64,000 bases of DNA. It comes from Rhodoferax_B sp049316285. GTDB taxonomy: Bacteria > Pseudomonadota > Gammaproteobacteria > Burkholderiales > Burkholderiaceae_C. The translations under genes were made by a program, and so were the position numbers. Below, piece by piece: positions 17,509-25,846 of this stretch. Within the stretch, counting starts at the first letter, position 1. The number at the start of each line of letters is the position of its first letter. The notes beneath the pieces were generated by a model. That model had not been told where the DNA came from. It worked only from the letters and a program-made list of their open reading frames with translations, and made no database searches. The stretch covers positions 1-64,000 of the forward strand of contig NZ_JBMOXA010000028.1 in assembly GCF_049316285.1 (NCBI RefSeq), in the 5' to 3' direction.

Positions 17509-17524
17509 TGGCTCAGCTCTTGCT
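17509..17524 (+). promoter_or_regulatory. sigma-54 (-24/-12) promoter for transglutaminase/DUF2126
   Basis: The sequence TGGCTC-AGCTC-TTGCT keeps the invariant GG and GC at the correct spacing and the TTGCT of the -12 element; one base differs from TGGCAC. Transcription would start near 17535, about 50 bases before the ATG at 17587. Together with the minus-strand element at 14386-14401 it suggests that both arms of the cluster are controlled by sigma-54. Confidence 0.6.
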
Positions 17525-17586
17525 AGTATGCGGTGCAAGCCCGGGCTGGCGGGCAGCGCTCTCTCAATGCATTCCGAGAACCATCA

Positions 17587-20500
17587 ATGTCCATTCATGC
17601 CGCACTGAACCACGTCACCCACTACAAGTACGACCGCCCGGTCAACCTGGGGCCGCAGGTGATCCGGCTGCGCCCGGCACCACATTGCCGCAGCAATGTG
17701 ATCTCGTATTCGCTCAAGGTTGAGCCCGCCAACCACTTCGTCAACTGGCAGCAAGATCCTTTTGCCAACTACCAGGCGCGCCTGGTGTTCCCCGAGAAAA
17801 CCACAGAATTCAAGGTCACGGTCGACCTGGTGGTGGAGATGTCGGTCTACAACCCGTTCGACTATTTCCTCGAGCCGGACGCGCAGAACTTCCCCATCAA
17901 GTACAGCCAAGACCTGAAGGAAGAACTCTCGCCCTACCTCGCCACCGAACCCATGACACCGCTGGTGCGGGCCTACCTCGACAAGCTAGACCTCTCCAAA
18001 CGCCCCACCAACGACTTTCTGGTGTACCTGAACCAGCAGGTGCAAAAAGACGTCAAGTACCTGATTCGCATGGAACCGGGCGTGCAGACGCCCGAAGAAA
18101 CGCTGGAAAACGCCAGTGGCTCGTGCCGCGACTCGGGCTGGCTGCTGGTACAACTGCTGCGCCATTGCGGCATGGCCGCGCGTTTTGTCTCCGGCTATCT
18201 GATCCAACTCACACCCGACGTGAAAGCACTCGACGGCCCCAGCGGCACCACGGTTGATTTCACCGACCTGCACGCCTGGTGCGAGGTGTTCCTGCCCGGC
18301 GCGGGCTGGGTCGGCCTGGACGCGACCTCGGGCCTGTTCGCCGGCGAAGGCCACATCCCGCTGGCCTGCACACCACAGCCCTCTAGCGCCGCGCCCATCG
18401 AAGGTGGTGTCGACAAAGCCGAGGTGGATTTCAGCCACCACATGTTGGTTACACGGCTGTATGAATCGCCGCGTGTCACCAAACCCTATACCGACGAACA
18501 ATGGGCCGATATCGTCGCCCTGGGCCACACGGTTGACAAGGAACTGGCCGCTGGCGACGTGCGCCTGACCATGGGTGGTGAACCCACCTTCGTGGCGGTA
18601 GAAAACCGCGACGCCGCCGAGTGGAACACCGACGCCCTGGGCCCGACGAAACGCGGCCTGGCCACCGGTCTGGTGCAAAAGCTGCGCGCCAAATACGGCC
18701 AGGGCGGCTTTCTGCATTTTGGCCAAGGCAAGTGGTATCCGGGCGAACAATTGCCGCGCTGGGCGCTCAACATCTTCTGGCGTGCCGACGGCCAACCGGC
18801 CTGGCGCAACCCCGACTTGTTTGCCGACGAGCGCCAGCCCTCGCACTACACCAGCGAAGACGCGCGCCGCTTCACCACGCAGTTGGCCCATAACCTGGGC
18901 ATCACCAGCGACTACATCGTCGCCGGCCACGAAGACGTGTGGTACTACCTGTGGCGCGAACGCCGCCTGCCGGTCAACGTTGATCCGTTCAACTCCAAAC
19001 TCGGCGACGAGATGGAACGCGCACGCCTGCGCCGTGTGTTCGAGCAAGGCCTGGAGGCCGTGGTCGGCTACGTGCTGCCGGTCAGACCGGCCGATGGCCC
19101 GCGCCTGGCCGGCCCGGTGTGGACCACAGGCCCATGGTTCTTCCGCGACGAACGCATGTATCTGATGCCCGGCGACTCGCCCATGGGCCTGCGCCTGCCG
19201 CTGGACTCGCTGCCCTGGGTCAGCGAAGCGCAGTACCCCTACCTGGTGGAGCAGGATCCCTCCCTGCCCCGCGCCGGATTGCCCGAGTCGAGCAGCATGT
19301 ACGCCCGCTACTCGGCGGCACGCCGCCCCGCCACGGCGCCGGTCTCGGCGCCAGCCGCCGCAGGCGCGGCCGGAGCCAACAGCCGCGCCAACATGCCCTA
19401 CCAGGCGGGTGTCAGCGCCACGCCCGAGGCCGCCCGCCTGCGCCAGGACCAGGCTGCCGGGGCTTTCGGCAGCAGGCCAGCTTTGGCCAATGCGACCCAG
19501 CCCGGCCAGACCGAGCCCGACACCTTTGCGCGTGTGCCCGCTCTGCACGAATCAGCCCACTGGGTGACACGCACTGCACTTTGCGTGGAAGTGCGCGATC
19601 CGCGCCGTGCCAGCGGCCCGAAGGCCGAAGCCGTGGGCAGCAAATCGGGTGTGATCTACGTCTTCATGCCGCCCCTCGAGCTGCTCGAAGACTACCTGGA
19701 GCTGTTGGCGGCGGTTGAAAACACCGCAGAGCAATTGGGCGTAAAACTGGTGCTGGAGGGCTACCCGCCGCCGCGCGATCCGCGCCTGAAACTGCTGGCC
19801 GTGACCCCGGACCCCGGCGTCATCGAGGTCAACGTGCACCCCGTGGACAACTGGGGCGATCTGGTGGCCAACACCGAGTTCCTGTACAACGCCGCGTTTG
19901 AATGCCGCCTGTCGGCCGAGAAGTTCATGACCGACGGTCGCCACATTGGCACCGGCGGCGGCAACCACTTTGTGATGGGCGGCTCCACACCCAGCGACAG
20001 CCCGTTCCTGCGCCGGCCCGAGCTGTTGACCAGCATGCTGCTGTACTGGCACAACCACCCGTCTCTGAGCTACTTGTTCAGCGGCATGTTTGTCGGCCCC
20101 ACCAGCCAGTCGCCACGGGTCGACGAAGCCCGCAACGACCAGCTCTACGAGCTGGAAATCGCCATCGAACAAGTGGCCAAAAACCGCGAGAAATACGGCC
20201 AGGAAATGCCGCCGTGGATTGTCGACCGCACGCTGCGCAACATCCTGATCGACGCCACCGGCAACACCCACCGCAGCGAGTTTTCCATCGACAAGATGTA
20301 CTCGCCCGACAGCAGCACCGGCCGCCTGGGCCTGCTGGAATTGCGCGCCTTTGAAATGCCGCCACACGAGCGCATGAGCATCGCCCAGCAGTTGCTGCTG
20401 CGCGCCCTGGTGGCCCGCTTCTGGAAGACGCCCTACAAGGCGCCGGCCACACGCTGGGGCACGGAGCTGCACGACCGCTTCATGATGCCGACGTTCATCC

Positions 20501-21138
20501 AGATGGACTTCCACGACGTCATGGCCGAAATGGTGGCCGCCGGTTTTGCGTTCGACCGCAGTTGGTTTGCGCCACACCTGGAGTTCCGCTTCCCGCTGGT
20601 GGGCAGCGTGCAAACCCACGGCATGGAAATCAGCCTGCGCAACGCGCTCGAACCCTGGCATGTGCTGGGCGAAGAAAGTTCATCCACCGGCACGGCGCGT
20701 TATGTCGATTCCTCACTGGAGCGCATCGAGGTCAAGGTCACCGGCATGAACCAGAGCCGCTATGTGGTCACCTGCAACGGCCAGGCGCTGCCCATGCAGT
20801 CCACCGGCGTGGCCGGTGAGTTTGTCGCGGGTGTACGTTACCGCGCCTGGAACCCGCCCTCGGCGCTGCACCCCACCATTGGCATCCACGCGCCGTTGAC
20901 GTTCGACATCGTCGACACCTGGATGAAACATTCCATCGGTGGCTGCCAGTATTTCGTCACACACCCCGGCGGTCTGAGCTACGACAACTTCCCCGTCAAC
21001 GCCTACACGGCGGAGAGCCGTCGCCTGTCGCGCTTCGCACGCATGGGCCACACACCAGGCACCATGGTGGTGCCACCGGCCACCATCAACGTGCCGGCCA
21101 GCAAGGAGTTTCCGTTCACGCTGGATCTGCGACGCTAA
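17587..21138 (+). CDS. transglutaminase-DUF2126 (putative amidoligase) fusion
   Basis: A 1183-aa two-part protein. The N-terminal bacterial transglutaminase-like region has a putative catalytic triad of Cys180 (GSCRDSG), His229 (LHAWCEV) and Asp245 (GLDATSG). From about residue 315 the DUF2126 region (COG4196) starts with LTMGGEPTFV. It contains HIGTGGGNHFVMGG and YWHNHPSLSYLFSGMFVGP, resembling the glutamine-synthetase-type nucleotide/metal site on which its assignment as a putative amidoligase rests. An Ala/Pro-rich linker (about 575-640) interrupts the second part. I chose the ATG giving MSIHAALNHVTHYKYD, the usual family start. A sigma-54 promoter precedes it and a terminator follows. The substrate is unknown. 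Confidence 0.92.
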   Translation: MSIHAALNHVTHYKYDRPVNLGPQVIRLRPAPHCRSNVISYSLKVEPANHFVNWQQDPFANYQARLVFPEKTTEFKVTVDLVVEMSVYNPFDYFLEPDAQNFPIKYSQDLKEELSPYLATEPMTPLVRAYLDKLDLSKRPTNDFLVYLNQQVQKDVKYLIRMEPGVQTPEETLENASGSCRDSGWLLVQLLRHCGMAARFVSGYLIQLTPDVKALDGPSGTTVDFTDLHAWCEVFLPGAGWVGLDATSGLFAGEGHIPLACTPQPSSAAPIEGGVDKAEVDFSHHMLVTRLYESPRVTKPYTDEQWADIVALGHTVDKELAAGDVRLTMGGEPTFVAVENRDAAEWNTDALGPTKRGLATGLVQKLRAKYGQGGFLHFGQGKWYPGEQLPRWALNIFWRADGQPAWRNPDLFADERQPSHYTSEDARRFTTQLAHNLGITSDYIVAGHEDVWYYLWRERRLPVNVDPFNSKLGDEMERARLRRVFEQGLEAVVGYVLPVRPADGPRLAGPVWTTGPWFFRDERMYLMPGDSPMGLRLPLDSLPWVSEAQYPYLVEQDPSLPRAGLPESSSMYARYSAARRPATAPVSAPAAAGAAGANSRANMPYQAGVSATPEAARLRQDQAAGAFGSRPALANATQPGQTEPDTFARVPALHESAHWVTRTALCVEVRDPRRASGPKAEAVGSKSGVIYVFMPPLELLEDYLELLAAVENTAEQLGVKLVLEGYPPPRDPRLKLLAVTPDPGVIEVNVHPVDNWGDLVANTEFLYNAAFECRLSAEKFMTDGRHIGTGGGNHFVMGGSTPSDSPFLRRPELLTSMLLYWHNHPSLSYLFSGMFVGPTSQSPRVDEARNDQLYELEIAIEQVAKNREKYGQEMPPWIVDRTLRNILIDATGNTHRSEFSIDKMYSPDSSTGRLGLLELRAFEMPPHERMSIAQQLLLRALVARFWKTPYKAPATRWGTELHDRFMMPTFIQMDFHDVMAEMVAAGFAFDRSWFAPHLEFRFPLVGSVQTHGMEISLRNALEPWHVLGEESSSTGTARYVDSSLERIEVKVTGMNQSRYVVTCNGQALPMQSTGVAGEFVAGVRYRAWNPPSALHPTIGIHAPLTFDIVDTWMKHSIGGCQYFVTHPGGLSYDNFPVNAYTAESRRLSRFARMGHTPGTMVVPPATINVPASKEFPFTLDLRR

Positions 21139-21207
21139 AACGGTGCACACTCATCCACACCTTCGCCGGCTTGGCCGGTGAAAGTGAGCGAAAATAGTGC
21201 ACTCTCC

Positions 21208-21245
21208 AAGCCCTTTGCTGATCGCGGCACAAGGGCTTTTTTATT
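21208..21245 (+). terminator. rho-independent terminator after transglutaminase/DUF2126
   Basis: The arms AAGCCCTT (21208-21215) and AAGGGCTT (21231-21238) are followed directly by a run of Ts ending at 21242. It lies 70 bp past the stop codon. It separates this gene from the following ATP-grasp-alpha-E gene, which therefore probably needs its own promoter between 21245 and 21365 or receives read-through. Confidence 0.75.
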
Positions 21246-21278
21246 TCAATGCGGCATTTCCGGTCACGGCCCCTCTGA

Positions 21279-23999
21279 TTGGCAGCCGGAAGTGCTCTTC
21301 TGTCACGCTTTTTTGGAAATTTTGCGACGCTTATTTCTGACACCGATGTGACAATCCCATGCACTGTGGATACCCAGAATATTTCTCTCTTTGACAACCA
21401 GGGCAACGAAAGTGCCCCTGGCCTCGCCTCGCTGCTGGCACGCCCCGTCATGCCGGGCCACTACGACGAATTGCGTGGCACGGTCAGCCCCTCCGCTGCG
21501 CCCGCAGCGGCTGCCCAGCATGAAAGCCAGGCCCCGCTCAACCCCGAGTGGACGACTTTTTTCGAACATCTGGGCCATGACGGATTTGCCGACCTGAACC
21601 GGCGCACCGCGCAACTGCAGCGCCAGTTGCGCGACAACGGCGTGACCTACAACCTCTACGCCGACCCGGAAAATCCGCAACGCCCCTGGGCACTGGATTT
21701 GTTCCCGCTGATCGTCTCGGCCGAGAGCTGGACGCAGATCGAAGCCGGCGTGCTGCAACGCGTGCGCCTGCTCGACCGTGTGCTGGCCGATGTTTATGGT
21801 CCGCAGCAATTGCTCAAAGAAGGCTTGTTGCCCATGGCGTTGGTGCAGGGCCACCCCGGCTACCTGCGCGCCATGCACGGCGTCGAGCCGCTGGGCGGCA
21901 CACGCCTGCACATTGCAGCCTTTGACCTGGCCCGTGGCCCGGATGGCAAATGGTGGGTGGTGTCGCAGCGCACCCAGGCGCCGTCCGGCCTGGGTTACCT
22001 GCTGGAAAACCGTCTGAGCATTTCGCGCCTGTTCCCCGAAGCCTTCCACGACATGAAGGTGCAGCGCCTGGCCGCCACCTACCGGGGCTTAATCGACGGG
22101 CTGAAAAAAATGTGCCCGCAGGGCAAGGACGCGCACATTGCGCTGCTGACCCCCGGCCCCTACAACGAAACCTATTTTGAACACGCCTACCTGGCGCGTT
22201 ATCTTGGCCTGACCTTGGTCGAAGGCAGCGACCTGCTGGTGCGCGACCAGCGCCTGTACCTCAAAACGCTGAAGGGGCTGGAGCCGGTGCACGGCCTGTT
22301 GAAGCGGCTGGACGACCAGTTCCTCGACCCGCTGGAGCTGCGCCCCGACTCACGCCTGGGCGTGCCCGGTTTGCTGCAAGCCATTCGTGCGGGCAACGTG
22401 CTGGTGGCCAATGCGCCGGGCTCGGCGTTTCTCGAGTCACCCGCGCTGCTGGGCTTTTTGCCGGCACTGTCGCAAAAGCTTTTTGGCGAAGAACTGCAAT
22501 TGCCCGCCCTGCCCACCTGGTGGTGCGGCGAACGTGCGGCCATGGAATCCGCCCTGCCCGAGTTGATCAACAGCGTGGTCAAACCAACCTACCGTGGGGG
22601 CAGCGGCCACCAGGCGTTTGAAGCCGTGCTGGGCCGCCACCAATCGCGCCGCGAACTCGACGAATGGGCTGGCCGCATCTTGCGCCAGGGCGACGAACAC
22701 ACGGTGCAGGCCTATTTGCCGCTGTCGCAGATGCCCACCTGGTCAGCGCATCAAAACCACGCGCCGCGCATCTCGCCGCGTTCGGTGATGTTGCGGGTGT
22801 TGGCGGTTTCCGATGGCCCGAATTCCTGGCGCGTGCTGCCAGGCGGCCTGGCGCGCATGGGCAGTGCGCGTGGCGACGACATCGCCTCCATGCAGCGCGG
22901 CGGCAGCAGCGCCGACGTGTGGGTGATGACCAGCGGCGAAGTCGACCAGACCTCGCTGCTGCAGACCCACGTGGCGCCCGAGGTGATCACCCATCGCCAA
23001 CGCGTGGTGACCAGCCGCGCGGCCGAAAACCTCTATTGGCTGGGCCGCTATACCGAGCGCGCCGAAAACACCTTGCGCCTGGCGCATGTGATTCTGGAGC
23101 GACTCGGCGAAACCGACCAAACCGACACCGGCTTTCTGAACTGGATGCATGAGATGGCCGTGGATCACGGCCTGGTGCTGCCCGCCGTGCCCTCGCCCGT
23201 GCAGGCACGGCGCGTGTTTGAACGCTCGCTGATCGCCGGTTTGTCGAATACCACCGAGCAGGCCAGCGTGGGCTACAACCTGCGCGCCATCCGCGGTGCA
23301 GCCTCGGTATTGCGCGAGCGCCTGGCGCCGGCGCAATGGAACGTGATCACCGAGGCCGAAACCTCGTTCTTCACACGCTGCCAGGAGAATGCCCGCAGCG
23401 GCGACTTCTCGCCCATGGAAGCCCTGCGCTTGCTCGAGGCCACACGCACCCACATGACCACTATGACCGGCGCGCAGACCGACCACATGACGCGCGACGA
23501 TGGCTGGCGCCTGCTGAGCATAGGCCGCCACATCGAGCGGCTGGGGTTTTATTCGTCGGCATTGCTCAACGGCAGCGTCACCGGCTGCATGCATTCGAAC
23601 AATGGGTTCGAGGCCATGGTGGCGCTGTTTGACAGCACCATCACCTTCCACGGGCAGTTTCAGCAAAGCCGCGATATCGCCGCCCTGCTCGACCTGCTGG
23701 TGCTCGATCTGGACAATCCGCGCGCCCTGGCCTGGGTTGCCAAAACCCTGCGTGGCCGCCTGGCCAAGCTCAACGGCGATGGCCAGGGGCCGCAGGAGGC
23801 CAGCCCGCTGGCGCAAAAAGTGCCCGTGCCGGCACACTGGTCGCTCAGCGAACTCAGCCAGGCCGATGACCAAGGCCGCTACCGCACGCTCGAACAGCAC
23901 CTCGCCAAGACCACGCAGTGCGCCTACGATGTGTCTGACGAAATCAGCTACACCTACTTTTTGCATTCGCGCGACGCCAAACAAAGCCTGGGGGCCTGA
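21279..23999 (+). CDS. ATP-grasp-alpha-E fusion protein
   Basis: Up to 906 aa, a natural fusion of the two proteins encoded separately at 11.7-14.4 kb. The circularly permuted ATP-grasp half (about residues 90-500) has LIVSAESWTQIEAGVLQRVR, LLTPGPYNETYFEHAYLA, VVKPTYRGGSGHQ and a final LPGGLARMG. The alpha-E half (about 575-890) starts with VTSRAAENLYWLGRYTERAEN. The start is uncertain: the frame opens at a TTG (21279), with GTG codons at 21348 and 21366 and an ATG at 21450 as alternatives, none with a good ribosome-binding site. Its stop is 4 bp before the GTG of the downstream transglutaminase, so those two are cotranscribed. The fused copy supports joint action of the split pair. Confidence 0.9.
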   Translation: MAAGSALLSRFFGNFATLISDTDVTIPCTVDTQNISLFDNQGNESAPGLASLLARPVMPGHYDELRGTVSPSAAPAAAAQHESQAPLNPEWTTFFEHLGHDGFADLNRRTAQLQRQLRDNGVTYNLYADPENPQRPWALDLFPLIVSAESWTQIEAGVLQRVRLLDRVLADVYGPQQLLKEGLLPMALVQGHPGYLRAMHGVEPLGGTRLHIAAFDLARGPDGKWWVVSQRTQAPSGLGYLLENRLSISRLFPEAFHDMKVQRLAATYRGLIDGLKKMCPQGKDAHIALLTPGPYNETYFEHAYLARYLGLTLVEGSDLLVRDQRLYLKTLKGLEPVHGLLKRLDDQFLDPLELRPDSRLGVPGLLQAIRAGNVLVANAPGSAFLESPALLGFLPALSQKLFGEELQLPALPTWWCGERAAMESALPELINSVVKPTYRGGSGHQAFEAVLGRHQSRRELDEWAGRILRQGDEHTVQAYLPLSQMPTWSAHQNHAPRISPRSVMLRVLAVSDGPNSWRVLPGGLARMGSARGDDIASMQRGGSSADVWVMTSGEVDQTSLLQTHVAPEVITHRQRVVTSRAAENLYWLGRYTERAENTLRLAHVILERLGETDQTDTGFLNWMHEMAVDHGLVLPAVPSPVQARRVFERSLIAGLSNTTEQASVGYNLRAIRGAASVLRERLAPAQWNVITEAETSFFTRCQENARSGDFSPMEALRLLEATRTHMTTMTGAQTDHMTRDDGWRLLSIGRHIERLGFYSSALLNGSVTGCMHSNNGFEAMVALFDSTITFHGQFQQSRDIAALLDLLVLDLDNPRALAWVAKTLRGRLAKLNGDGQGPQEASPLAQKVPVPAHWSLSELSQADDQGRYRTLEQHLAKTTQCAYDVSDEISYTYFLHSRDAKQSLGA

Positions 24000-24003
24000 A
24001 GCC

Positions 24004-25005
24004 GTGGAACTGGACATCACCCACGAAACCCATTACGACTACTCACCCATGGTGGACACGGCCGAGCACATGGTGCACCTGCGCCCGCTGAGCAACCATC
24101 ACCAGCAGTTGGTCAGCCACACGCTGAAGGTGCTGCCCCTGCCGGCGCAAATCCACCATTCGCTGGATGTATTTGGCAACGAACGTGCGTTCATCTCACT
24201 GCAGTCGCCGCATGAAAGCCTGACCGTGGTGGCGCAAAGCAAGGTTTTGACACGCGCGCCCAGCGCGGTCAAAAGCGATATGTCCTGGGAGGATGTGCGT
24301 GAGCGTTTTCGCTACCGTGCAGGCGCCGAGTACAACCCCGCAGCCGAGTTCGCCTTTGCCTCGCCCTACGTCCCCAGGCACGCCGACTTCACCGCCTACG
24401 CACGCCCCAGCTTTGCGCCGGGCCGACCGCTGCTGGAAGCCACACATGACTTGATGGAGCGTATCTACACCGACTTCACCTACGAGTCGAACAGCACCGA
24501 AGTCAACACCCCGGCGGTGGAAGCCCTGGCGCTGCGCAAGGGCGTGTGCCAGGACTTCGCCCACATCATGGTGGCCTGCCTGCGCATGTTGGGTTTGCCG
24601 GCGCGTTACGTCAGCGGCTACATGCTCACGCAACCGCCGCCCGGCCAGCCGCGGCTGATTGGCAGCGACGCCTCGCACGCCTGGGCCTCGGTCTACGTGC
24701 CCGATGCGCCCGAAGGCCTGAACTGGTGCGACTTCGACCCGACCAACAACCGCCAGCCCGGCGAAGACTACGTGACCCTGGCCACGGGCCGCGACTTCTC
24801 CGACATCTCGCCCATGCGCGGCGTGATCCACGGCGGCGCCAGCCACTCGCTGAACGTGGCCGTGACCGTGATGCCGGTGGAAGAAACGCCGGCTGCACGC
24901 TCGGGCCCATCTCAGCAGCAGCAACAGTCGCAGCAGCCCTTTCAGCAACAGTCGCAAGAGCAGTTCCCGCCGCAACCCCAGCAGTCGCAACAGCAGTTTC
25001 AGTAA
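24004..25005 (+). CDS. transglutaminase-like protein with Gln-rich tail
   Basis: A 333-aa protein starting at GTG (VELDITHETHYDYSP). An N-terminal bact_transglu_N region (about residues 1-90) precedes the transglutaminase core, with putative triad Cys182 (GVCQDFAH), His225 (ASHAWASV) and Asp245 (DFDPTNN). Proteins of this type may hydrolyse or form amide bonds. Residues about 300-333 form a tail dominated by Gln with some Pro, Phe and Ser, outside the catalytic fold. It lies 4 bp after the ATP-grasp-alpha-E gene, with GGGGG upstream as a possible ribosome-binding site. No signal peptide is seen, so it appears cytoplasmic. Confidence 0.92.
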   Translation: MELDITHETHYDYSPMVDTAEHMVHLRPLSNHHQQLVSHTLKVLPLPAQIHHSLDVFGNERAFISLQSPHESLTVVAQSKVLTRAPSAVKSDMSWEDVRERFRYRAGAEYNPAAEFAFASPYVPRHADFTAYARPSFAPGRPLLEATHDLMERIYTDFTYESNSTEVNTPAVEALALRKGVCQDFAHIMVACLRMLGLPARYVSGYMLTQPPPGQPRLIGSDASHAWASVYVPDAPEGLNWCDFDPTNNRQPGEDYVTLATGRDFSDISPMRGVIHGGASHSLNVAVTVMPVEETPAARSGPSQQQQQSQQPFQQQSQEQFPPQPQQSQQQFQ

Positions 25006-25137
25006 GCCGCTGAATACACCCGCAGGCCCTGCCCCTAGAATGTCTGGGCACGGGCTGCAGCGCTACTGATTCAGAAGCACGCTACGCTCGTCCAGATTGC
25101 CCGAGCGGCACTTTTTCCATTTCAATCGGAGCCCAAT

Positions 25138-25599
25138 ATGAGCGTGTACGACAAACTGCAAGAACTCGGCATTTCGCTGCCACCCGTCGCCGTTCCCGCG
25201 GCCGCCTATGTGCCGTTTGTGCAGACTGGTTCGCTGGTCTTTTTGTCCGGCCACATCGCCAAGAAAGACGGCAAGGTATGGGTGGGTCAACTCGGCACGG
25301 ACATGGACACCGCCCAAGGCCAGGCCGCAGCCCGCGCCGTCGCCATCGACCTGCTGGGCACGCTGCATGCCGCCGTCGGTGACCTCAACAAGATCACCCG
25401 CATCGTCAAACTGATGTCGCTGGTCAACTCGGCCCCAAGCTTCACCGAGCAGCACCTGGTGACCAACGGCGCCAGCGAATTGTTTGCAGCCGTATTCGGC
25501 GCAGCCAAGGGCGCACACGCACGCAGCGCTTTTGGTACGGCGCAGAATCCCATGGGCACCTGTGTCGAAATTGACCTGGTGGCCGAGATCGCGGTTTAA
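25138..25599 (+). CDS. RidA/YjgF family protein
   Basis: A 153-aa member of the RidA superfamily, longer than the 128-aa E. coli RidA and resembling the subgroup with an N-terminal extension (YDKLQELGISLPPVAVPAA). Family members hydrolyse reactive enamine/imine intermediates such as 2-aminoacrylate, or act on related imines. The conserved arginine expected in the active site may be the one in HARSAFG, and the end NPMGTCVEIDLVAEI fits the family. GGAG precedes the ATG. It stands 130 bp after the transglutaminase gene; whether it belongs to that unit is open. Confidence 0.9.
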   Translation: MSVYDKLQELGISLPPVAVPAAAYVPFVQTGSLVFLSGHIAKKDGKVWVGQLGTDMDTAQGQAAARAVAIDLLGTLHAAVGDLNKITRIVKLMSLVNSAPSFTEQHLVTNGASELFAAVFGAAKGAHARSAFGTAQNPMGTCVEIDLVAEIAV

Positions 25600-25600
25600 G

Positions 25601-25765
25601 AAGGCGACGCTGACCAAGTCCCCTCGGATGGCCGCGCCCTGACATGGGAGGGACTGCTAGACGCAAACCACAGCCATAGCCCGTGCTATGGCGAGGATTT
25701 GCAACGCCGCAGGCTGCCCATGTCAGGGATGCGGGCGCTGAGAGGGACTTGTTCAGCGTTGCCTT
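25601..25765. repeat. 165-bp nested palindromic element
   Basis: Starts just after the ridA stop codon. Outer arms at 25601-25622 and 25744-25765 are complementary at 20 of 22 positions. Inside are perfect 12-bp arms CCCTGACATGGG and CCCATGTCAGGG (25637-25648 and 25717-25728). The centre has GCCATAGC and GCTATGGC around CCGT. The whole could fold into one long hairpin as RNA or a cruciform as DNA. The nesting resembles a palindromic mobile repeat (MITE/REP-like) or a structured RNA. I see no second copy in the window, no transposase and no T-tract. Confidence 0.75.
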
Positions 25766-25846
25766 AAGCAAGTCGGGACGGGCCTTCCGGTCCACCCACC
25801 AAGAAGCCATTCAGCGGCCCTGCAAGGGGCCGCGTTAAAAAGCCTA

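Larger units (their letters stand above)
17177..17586. other. intergenic region, comEC to transglutaminase/DUF2126
   Basis: 410 bp between divergent genes with no convincing reading frame. It contains a sigma-54 promoter match (17509-17524) and a near-perfect palindrome at 17341-17358, both listed separately. The first part, next to comEC, presumably holds the comEC promoter, which I could not define. No tRNA or terminator-like hairpin with a T-tract is visible. Confidence 0.6.

Noticed and set aside
21279..21300. A third sigma-54 site (TGGCAG...AGTGC) in front of the fused gene
   Set aside because: The spacing between GG and GC is one base too long for a -24/-12 promoter.
23602..24003. N-terminal extension of the second transglutaminase gene
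   Set aside because: This part overlaps the ATP-grasp-alpha-E gene in another phase and has no family similarity; the GTG at 24004 gives the normal N-terminus.
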